Of a stretch of 6,976 bases of DNA, positions 1 to 4,371 are shown piece after piece. Position 1 is the first letter of the stretch, and every line of letters begins with the position of its first letter. The position numbers were made by a program, and so were the translations under genes. A model generated the notes under the pieces. That model did no database searches, was not told the origin of the DNA, and worked only from the letters and a program-made list of their open reading frames with translations. This DNA is from an uncultured Clostridium sp. (lineage in GTDB: Bacteria; Bacillota; Clostridia; TANB77; CAG-508), in NCBI GenBank assembly GCA_900555085.1, contig USJU01000068.1:1-6976 (forward strand), in the 5' to 3' direction.

Positions 1-65
1 TTATTTCTATATTATTACTGTAATAAAATGATAAATATATTTGTTTTGAAATACCGCGTAAGCGA

Positions 66-99
66 CCAAACGAGCAGATTTTCTGCGAGTGCGATTTGG
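66..99. repeat. GC-richer nested hairpin in the left arm of the inverted repeat
   Basis: CCAAA (66-70) pairs with TTTGG (95-99). Inside it GCAGA (74-78) pairs with TCTGC (82-86) around a three-base loop. The surrounding block 56-95 is about half G+C (21 of 40 by count), well above everything around it. It has no counterpart in the right arm, so it looks like an insertion into one arm. Confidence 0.6.
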
Positions 100-112
100 A
101 GCAATCTTCATT

Positions 113-126
113 TTATAAATTTATAA
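113..126. repeat. 14-bp perfect AT palindrome
   Basis: TTATAAATTTATAA is its own reverse complement. It lies just inside the inner match of the long inverted repeat. It may be part of that element or a chance AT palindrome; no binding protein is proposed. Confidence 0.4.
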
Positions 127-177
127 GTAATTAATGTAAATATAGATAATAATTTTATAAAAAGGTAGTTATGTGCT

Positions 178-197
178 AAATGGTCTATTGACCATTT
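178..197. repeat. Perfect 8-bp hairpin, weak terminator-like
   Basis: AAATGGTC (178-185) and GACCATTT (190-197) form a perfect stem around the loop TATT, and T residues run on to 199. The stem has only three G-C pairs and the T-run is short, so it would be a weak terminator or attenuator at best. It lies between the inner arms of the long inverted repeat and ends about 90 bp before spoIIAB. Confidence 0.4.
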
Positions 198-287
198 TTA
201 AATCTGAAGATTGCGACACCAAGGTATAAAAAACAATATATTTATCATTGAAAATAATTATTAATTAAAAAAGAAAGGAAATTTAAA

Positions 288-776
288 ATGAAAAGTTTAT
301 ATGAAAATGAAATGAAATTGGAATTTTTAAGTAAATCTAACAACGAGGCTTTTGCTCGAGTTACTGTTGCAGCATTTGCAGCACAATTAGATCCTACAAT
401 AGAGGAACTTGCAGACATAAAAACTGCAGTATCTGAAGCTGTAACAAATTCAATTATTCATGGCTATGAAAATACAGAAGGAATAATAAAAATTGTTGCA
501 AGAATTTTTGCTAATACAATTTCTATAGAAATTTCTGATACAGGAAAAGGAATTGAAAATATAGAACTTGCAAAACAACCATTATACACATCAAAAGGAG
601 ATTTAGAAAGAAGCGGAATGGGATTTACTATAATGGAAAGTTTTATGGATGAAATGCAAGTTGAGTCTGTTTTAGGACTTGGAACAAAAGTTACAATGAA
701 AAAACTAATAAAAAAGCCTGAAAATATTGAAAACTTATTTGATGGAGGAAATAAATTTTCAATGAGAGCAAATTAA
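288..776 (+). CDS. spoIIAB: SpoIIAB: anti-sigma F factor / serine kinase
   Basis: This is a GHKL-fold protein that binds SigF and keeps it inactive. In the known pathway it also phosphorylates the anti-anti-sigma factor SpoIIAA, and dephosphorylated SpoIIAA displaces it after asymmetric division. The N-terminus (MKLEFLSKSNNEAFARV) closely follows Bacillus SpoIIAB. R24 corresponds to the partner-contacting arginine. The N-box EAVTNSIIHGY spans residues 50-60, with catalytic-base E50 and Mg-ligand N54. The G1 box is DTGKGI (84-89) and the ATP-lid/G2 segment ERSGMGFTIMESFMD spans 107-121. At 162 residues it exceeds the usual ~145 because of a C-terminal tail from about residue 143. The start has AGAAAGGAA at 272-280. 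M9 is a possible alternative start, but the site at 288 is better placed. sigF follows after 24 nt. spoIIAA is not seen in front of it. Confidence 0.97.
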   Translation: MKSLYENEMKLEFLSKSNNEAFARVTVAAFAAQLDPTIEELADIKTAVSEAVTNSIIHGYENTEGIIKIVARIFANTISIEISDTGKGIENIELAKQPLYTSKGDLERSGMGFTIMESFMDEMQVESVLGLGTKVTMKKLIKKPENIENLFDGGNKFSMRAN

Positions 777-800
777 TAAATAAAAAGAAAGGAAATTTCT

Positions 801-1520
801 ATGTATGAAAATAATACAAAGGACATAATTCTTGCAAAGCAAGGTGATAAAGAAAAGTTTAATGAATTAGTAGAAAATAATAAGGGCCTAGTTTACAATA
901 TTGTTAAAAGATTTGTAGGTAGAGGCTATGAAATAGATGATTTATACCAAATTGGTATGATGGGTTTTGTAAAAGCAATAAAAAGATTTGATACAGATTA
1001 TGAGGTAAAGCTATCAACGTACGCTGTACCATACATATTAGGGGAAATAAAGAGATTTATAAGAGATGATGGTCCTGTAAAAGTAAGCAGAAGCTTAAAA
1101 GAATTATCTACTAAAATTGCAGTAATTCAAAAAGAATATTTAGCAAAAGGAATCGAACTTGGAATAGAGGAGATTGCAAGTAAACTAAAGGTAAGTAAAG
1201 AAGAAATAGCAATGGCAATGGAATCTAAACAGGTTGTAGAATCTATTTATTCACCAACAAATTCAAATGATGAAGATGGAATAAATATTTTAGATAGAAT
1301 TTCATCAAATAAAGATGAATCGGAAATTATTACAAATAATATAGCATTAAAAGAAGCAATTTCTAATTTAGAAGAAAAAGAAAAAGAAATAATATTATTA
1401 AGGTATTATAAAGATAAAACACAAACTCAAGTAGCAAAAATACTAGGAATATCACAAGTACAAGTATCTAGAATAGAAAAGAAAATATTAAATTCAATGA
1501 AAGTGAAATTAATATCATAA
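801..1520 (+). CDS. sigF: RNA polymerase sigma factor SigF (forespore-specific)
   Basis: SigF is the first compartment-specific sporulation sigma factor and directs RNA polymerase to early forespore genes. Sigma-70 region 2 spans about residues 28-92, including DDLYQIGMMGFVKAIKRFD and the run TYAVPYILGEIKRFIRDDG. Region 3 starts with VKVSRSLKEL at 93-102. Region 4 spans about 183-235, with the helix-turn-helix QTQVAKILGISQVQVSRIEK at about 208-227. VKVSRSLKEL, RYYKDKTQ and SQVQVSRIEKKIL match SigF better than the related SigG. It has 239 residues and lacks the ~16-residue N-terminal extension of Bacillus SigF. Its ribosome-binding leader is a 17-nt exact copy of the one before spoIIAB. It lies directly behind its inhibitor gene, the standard arrangement, and is probably cotranscribed with it. 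Confidence 0.96.
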   Translation: MYENNTKDIILAKQGDKEKFNELVENNKGLVYNIVKRFVGRGYEIDDLYQIGMMGFVKAIKRFDTDYEVKLSTYAVPYILGEIKRFIRDDGPVKVSRSLKELSTKIAVIQKEYLAKGIELGIEEIASKLKVSKEEIAMAMESKQVVESIYSPTNSNDEDGINILDRISSNKDESEIITNNIALKEAISNLEEKEKEIILLRYYKDKTQTQVAKILGISQVQVSRIEKKILNSMKVKLIS

Positions 1521-1531
1521 AGGAGAAGAAT

Positions 1532-2533
1532 GTGAAAAAGATATTTTTGTATATAGTAGGGTTTGTAGTTATATGTTTTATAATACCTTTTGTTTTTACA
1601 AATAAATTTGAAACAAAAACAGTAGAAACTTCTGAAAATGCAGAAACACAAAAGGAAGAAAATAAAACGCCATATAATTATAAAGAATATTCAACAATAA
1701 AATTATTACATAGTAAAACAGGAGAAATTCAGGAAATAAATTTGGATGAATACTTATATGGTGTAGTTTCTAGTGAAATGCCTGCAAGTTTTGAGCAAGA
1801 AGCATTAAAAGCACAGGCAGTTGTTGCAAGAACTTACACAATTTATACTATTATACACAGCAATAACAAACATGAAGGTGCAAGTATATGTGATGATTCT
1901 AAATGTTGCCAAGCATGGATAACAAAGGAAGATAGGTTAAGCAAATGGGAAGAAAGTGAAAGAGAAACAAATTGGGATAAAATTGTTAGTGCGGTAGATA
2001 GTACAAAAGGAAAAATTATTACATATAAAGGAGAACCAATAGATGCATTCTTTCATTCAAACAGTGGAGGAACAACAGAAATTCCAATAAATGTTTGGGG
2101 AGGAAGCGGATATGAATACTTGCAGTCTGTAACCACAGCAGGAGAAGATAGTTACACACAATATTCATCAGAAGTTGAAATATCAAAAGAAGAATTAGAG
2201 CAAAAAGTAAAAGAAAAATATAGCGATTTTCAAATAAATTGGCAAGAAGAAAATGCAATACAAATATTAGAATACACACAAAGTGGGAGAGTAAAAACAC
2301 TAAAAGTAGGAAATAAAAATCTATCAGGAGTAGAAGCAAGAACAATTTTTGGGTTAAAATCTACTAACTTTGAATTCACAATAAACGAAACAACAATAAA
2401 ATTTAATGTAAAAGGTTATGGGCATGGAGTTGGAATGAGCCAAACAGGAGCAGATGCAATGGCAAAACAAGGTTCAAATTTTGAAGAAATAATAAAACAT
2501 TTTTATACAGGAGTTGAGATAATAGATTATTAA
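1532..2533 (+). CDS. spoIID: SpoIID: sporulation lytic transglycosylase (engulfment)
   Basis: SpoIID cleaves denuded peptidoglycan glycan strands at the septum so that the mother-cell membrane can migrate around the forespore. It usually works with SpoIIM and SpoIIP. One N-terminal membrane helix spans about residues 4-22, and the rest is extracytoplasmic. The conserved core begins at NLDEYLYGVVSSEMPASF, with catalytic E82 in SSEMP, then LKAQAVVARTY (92-102). The HSNSGG motif (175-180) and GYGHGVGMSQTGA (295-307) also fit. H114, C120 and C126 are spaced like the zinc-binding site described for Clostridioides SpoIID. The start is GTG: an overlapping ATG at 1530 reads straight into TGA, and AGGAG at 1521-1525 is well spaced for 1532. 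It lies only 11 nt after sigF, although spoIID is normally a mother-cell SigE gene. I see no convincing SigE promoter in the end of sigF. Confidence 0.95.
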   Translation: MKKIFLYIVGFVVICFIIPFVFTNKFETKTVETSENAETQKEENKTPYNYKEYSTIKLLHSKTGEIQEINLDEYLYGVVSSEMPASFEQEALKAQAVVARTYTIYTIIHSNNKHEGASICDDSKCCQAWITKEDRLSKWEESERETNWDKIVSAVDSTKGKIITYKGEPIDAFFHSNSGGTTEIPINVWGGSGYEYLQSVTTAGEDSYTQYSSEVEISKEELEQKVKEKYSDFQINWQEENAIQILEYTQSGRVKTLKVGNKNLSGVEARTIFGLKSTNFEFTINETTIKFNVKGYGHGVGMSQTGADAMAKQGSNFEEIIKHFYTGVEIIDY

Positions 2534-2557
2534 TAAAACGTAATTATAAAATAATTT

Positions 2558-2586
2558 GTATAATAAGAAAAATTTTGGAAATAATC
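2558..2586 (+). promoter_or_regulatory. Predicted SigF-type promoter for the spoIIQ-like gene
   Basis: GTATA at 2558-2562 fits the SigF -35 pattern GywTA at every position. After 14 nt, GGAAATAATC (2577-2586) fits the -10 pattern GgnrAnAnTw at all but the last base. The start would fall around 2591-2594. spoIIQ is a known SigF target, and sigF lies two genes upstream. The same bases contain a TATAAT (2559-2564), but it has no -35 at a proper distance. The -10 element overlaps the 5' arm of the hairpin at 2581-2618. Confidence 0.65.
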
Positions 2587-2618
2587 CTAATAAATAAAAA
2601 GTTATTTAGGAGGATTAT
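2581..2618 (+). promoter_or_regulatory. Hairpin sequestering the spoIIQ Shine-Dalgarno
   Basis: ATAATCCT (2581-2588) pairs perfectly with AGGATTAT (2611-2618). After a 2x2 internal loop (AA opposite GG), 2591-2597 pairs with 2602-2608 around the loop AAAG. The Shine-Dalgarno AGGAGG (2608-2613) is split between stem and internal loop, and the start codon begins one base after the stem. A shifted register pairs CCT with the other AGG, so the site is buried either way. The outer 5' arm should be absent from an mRNA begun at the predicted SigF start. The pairing is seen; the regulation is inferred. Confidence 0.6.
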
Positions 2619-3422
2619 ATGAGAAGAGAAAATAGAAAACAAAAAAATAATAAAAATTTAAATATCTATTATTGGGGAGCTGCAGCAATAGCATTATTTC
2701 TTGTAGTATTTGCAATAGCATACATTATATATGGTAATTCTAAAACAAATACTGATAATTTAAGTATGCAAGAATTTTCAAATCTTGATACTACAGACTT
2801 AGAAGATGCAAGTTCTTCTATAGGAAAAACTGTGGATGAAAGTAAAAATGAATTAAATAATACAAACACAGAAAAAATTGCAATTAATACAAGCAATATG
2901 GAAAATACCAAAAATACAACATCAAATACAAATACAACAAAAACAACTACAACAAATAAAACAAAAGAAAATACTTCCAAAGATACAAATACACAAAAAA
3001 CAGAAGAAAATAAAGAAGTTATTTTTGAAAGACCAGTTTCAGGTGACATTATGAAAGAATTTGCACAAGAAAACCTAGTCTTTTCAGAAACTTTAAATGA
3101 ATGGATAACACACAATGGAATAGACTTAAGAGCAGAAAAAACAGAAGTTGTAAAAGCAGCAGCAGACGGAACTGTAAAAACAATAAAAAATGATCCAAGA
3201 TATGGTTTAACAATAACAATAGAACATGATAATGGTTTTAAAACAGTATATGCAAATTTATTAACAAGCGAATTTGTAGTAGAAGGAGAGAAAGTACAAA
3301 AAGGACAAACAATAGGAACTGTGGGAAATACAGCAATATTTGAAAGCTCAGACGATACACATTTACATTTTGAAATATTAAAAGACAATGTAAATGTAGA
3401 TCCTGCAACATATTTAAAATAG
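2619..3422 (+). CDS. spoIIQ: SpoIIQ-like forespore LytM/M23 protein
   Basis: In the family, forespore-membrane SpoIIQ reaches into the intermembrane space and binds mother-cell SpoIIIAH. This makes a ratchet and channel that support engulfment and forespore gene expression. Here a short basic cytoplasmic N-terminus (1-16) precedes one membrane helix (about 17-38). A low-complexity Asn/Thr/Lys-rich linker follows (about 75-130), then an M23/LytM domain (about 138-262). The zinc motifs are complete: H165 and D169 in HNGID, and H248-L-H250. Bacillus SpoIIQ has a degenerate first motif, so this is the clostridial form that may bind zinc or be active. The position behind spoIID, as in Clostridioides, and the SigF-type promoter support the name. 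A generic M23 endopeptidase remains possible. The AGGAGG at 2608-2613 sets the start, and the terminator begins two bases after the stop. Confidence 0.85.
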   Translation: MRRENRKQKNNKNLNIYYWGAAAIALFLVVFAIAYIIYGNSKTNTDNLSMQEFSNLDTTDLEDASSSIGKTVDESKNELNNTNTEKIAINTSNMENTKNTTSNTNTTKTTTTNKTKENTSKDTNTQKTEENKEVIFERPVSGDIMKEFAQENLVFSETLNEWITHNGIDLRAEKTEVVKAAADGTVKTIKNDPRYGLTITIEHDNGFKTVYANLLTSEFVVEGEKVQKGQTIGTVGNTAIFESSDDTHLHFEILKDNVNVDPATYLK

Positions 3423-3424
3423 AA

Positions 3425-3455
3425 AAGGCGTGCATTGCACGCCTTAAATGTTTTT
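3425..3455 (+). terminator. Intrinsic terminator closing the sporulation cluster
   Basis: AAGGCGTGC (3425-3433) and GCACGCCTT (3437-3445) form a perfect 9-bp stem with a three-base loop. A T-run at 3451-3455 follows after AAATG. The stem is the most GC-rich segment nearby and begins two bases after the stop codon. The minus strand reads stem then TTTTCT, so it may also stop transcription from the other side. Confidence 0.85.
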
Positions 3456-3458
3456 AAC

Positions 3459-3487
3459 TTGAAATTTTATTTAATATACTATATAAT
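3459..3487 (+). promoter_or_regulatory. SigA-type promoter of the glycosyltransferase/acyltransferase operon
   Basis: TTGAAA (3459-3464) and a perfect TATAAT (3482-3487) are separated by exactly 17 bp. They lie directly after the terminator and about 32 bp before the first start codon. The predicted start of transcription is near 3494. This is the clearest housekeeping promoter in the window. Confidence 0.75.
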
Positions 3488-3489
3488 AC

Positions 3490-3496
3490 TGTCGAA
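3490..3496 (+). promoter_or_regulatory. Candidate Spo0A box at the transcription start
   Basis: TGTCGAA is the exact core of the Spo0A-binding box. It lies 2 bp downstream of the -10 element and covers the expected start, a position where bound Spo0A would more likely block than help transcription. It is a single 7-mer, so chance is possible, but three of its bases are G or C in a very AT-rich spacer. I noticed no other perfect copy in the window. Confidence 0.35.
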
Positions 3497-3519
3497 AAAT
3501 AAAATGTTTAGGGGATAGT

Positions 3520-4359
3520 ATGATAAACTTACTTTTATGTGGAAATAAAAAAGTTTTTGATGGAGCACTAACACAATTAATTTCTATTACCAATAGAACA
3601 AAAGAAGATATTAATTGTTATATATTCACAATGGATGCAACAAGATTAAAACCAGAATATGTGCCGATTGAAGATGAACAAATTGAATTTTTAAATAAAG
3701 TTATAAAATCTAAAAATATTAATAATAATGTAAAAAAGATAGATGTAACAAAAGAATATGAAGAAGAATTTTTAGGAACTGCTAACGAAAATGCTTACTG
3801 TACACCATATACGCTTTTAAGACTGCTAGCAGATAAAAAAGAAGAAATACCAGATAAAATTTTATATTTAGATATAGACATAATGGTTGGTAACGATTTG
3901 ACTAAATTATATAATATTGATATAACTAATTACGAATATGCAGCAGTTAAAGAGAAATATGGTTGTTGGATTATTAGACCAGACTATATAAATGCTGGAA
4001 TGCTTTTATTAAATATGAAAAAAATAAAAGAAACAGGTCTTTTAGAAAAAGCAAGAAATTTATTAAAAAGAAGAAAGCTATTATTTGCAGACCAAGATGC
4101 AATATTTTGGTCAACAACTAAAAAGCTTATACTACCAAGAATTTATAATGAACAATCAAAGTTTAATAAAAAAGACACAGTAATTTGTCACTTTTGTAAA
4201 AGACTTATGTTTAGGCCATATCCTCATACAGAAAATTATAAGCAATGGAACATAGAGGAAGTGCATAAAATTCTAAAATGCTTTTATTTTGATGAGGATT
4301 TAAATGAATATTTGAAATTAAAAGCAGAGTTCGAAAATAAAGAATTAGAAAGAAGATAA
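3520..4359 (+). CDS. Family 8 glycosyltransferase
   Basis: GT8 enzymes are retaining, metal-dependent transferases that move a sugar, typically glucose or galactose, from a nucleotide sugar to an acceptor. The fold begins MINLLLCGNKKVF. TPYTLLRLL (95-103) precedes the metal-binding motif YLDIDIMV, with D118 and D120. YINAGMLLLNMKKI (156-169), DQDAI (191-195) and the late histidine H224 also fit. There is no membrane helix or signal peptide, so it should be cytosolic or membrane-peripheral. At 279 residues it is a single-domain, compact member. AGGGGA at 3510-3515 is its ribosome-binding site. It is first in the operon, 12 nt before the GT8-acyltransferase fusion, and is only distantly like that protein's N-terminal domain. 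Donor and acceptor cannot be read from the sequence; a lipid- or cell-surface-linked acceptor is inferred from its neighbours. Confidence 0.88.
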   Translation: MINLLLCGNKKVFDGALTQLISITNRTKEDINCYIFTMDATRLKPEYVPIEDEQIEFLNKVIKSKNINNNVKKIDVTKEYEEEFLGTANENAYCTPYTLLRLLADKKEEIPDKILYLDIDIMVGNDLTKLYNIDITNYEYAAVKEKYGCWIIRPDYINAGMLLLNMKKIKETGLLEKARNLLKRRKLLFADQDAIFWSTTKKLILPRIYNEQSKFNKKDTVICHFCKRLMFRPYPHTENYKQWNIEEVHKILKCFYFDEDLNEYLKLKAEFENKELERR

Positions 4360-4371
4360 GAGGAGAACAAA

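Larger units (their letters stand above)
27..249. repeat. Imperfect long inverted repeat (MITE-like or RNA foldback) filling the spoIIAB upstream region
   Basis: The tips are perfect inverted copies: AATGATAAATATATT at 27-41 and its complement at 235-249. The match continues with small gaps to ATACC at 51-55 against GGTAT at 223-227. After an extra 40 bp in the left arm only, it resumes as TTGG (96-99) and a perfect 10-bp pair, GCAATCTTCA (101-110) with TGAAGATTGC (205-214). The centre is AT-rich and holds a second perfect hairpin and a 14-bp palindrome. There is no open reading frame of note. No clear target-site duplication flanks it. It could be a non-autonomous transposon remnant, or a structured leader between an upstream gene and spoIIAB. 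The repeat itself is directly visible; what it does is inference. Confidence 0.7.

Noticed and set aside
1..27. End of a SpoIIAA gene at the window start
   Set aside because: A frame ends at TAA 21-23, but six codons (ISILLL) are too few to identify anything.
212..218. Minus-strand TGTCGCA as a Spo0A box for spoIIAB
   Set aside because: It has one mismatch to the core and lies inside the right arm of the inverted repeat, whose inner 10-mer explains most of it.
188..242. SigA promoter candidates TTGACC (188-193), TTGCGA (211-216) and TTGAAA (248-253)
   Set aside because: None has an acceptable -10 at 16-18 bp. No SigH-type -10 containing GAAT was seen either, so no promoter is called for spoIIAB.
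1480..1523. SigE promoter for spoIID (ATATT at 1485, CATAAAG at 1516)
   Set aside because: The spacing is 26 bp, far from the required 14-15.
1530..1538. ATG at 1530 as the spoIID start
   Set aside because: The next codon is TGA. The overlapping GTG at 1532 gives the full SpoIID with its membrane helix.
1427..1651. Minus-strand frame across the sigF-spoIID junction
   Set aside because: It is antisense to two clear genes, and its Phe/Tyr/Ile/Cys-rich content is typical of the reverse of AT-rich coding DNA.
2541..2555. Terminator between spoIID and spoIIQ
   Set aside because: AATTA/TAATT is a 5-bp all-AT stem without a T-run. Transcription could read through, which is why the hairpin at 2581 matters.
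2559..2564. TATAAT as a SigA promoter for spoIIQ
   Set aside because: There is no -35-like hexamer 17 bp upstream and no TGn extension. The SigF reading explains the bases better, though a minor SigA start cannot be excluded.
2669..3388. 239-codon open frame on the minus strand
   Set aside because: It lies wholly inside the spoIIQ-like gene. It is open because of the Asn/Thr/Lys-rich codons opposite, and it gives a Val/Phe/Ser-rich protein without any motif or ribosome-binding site.
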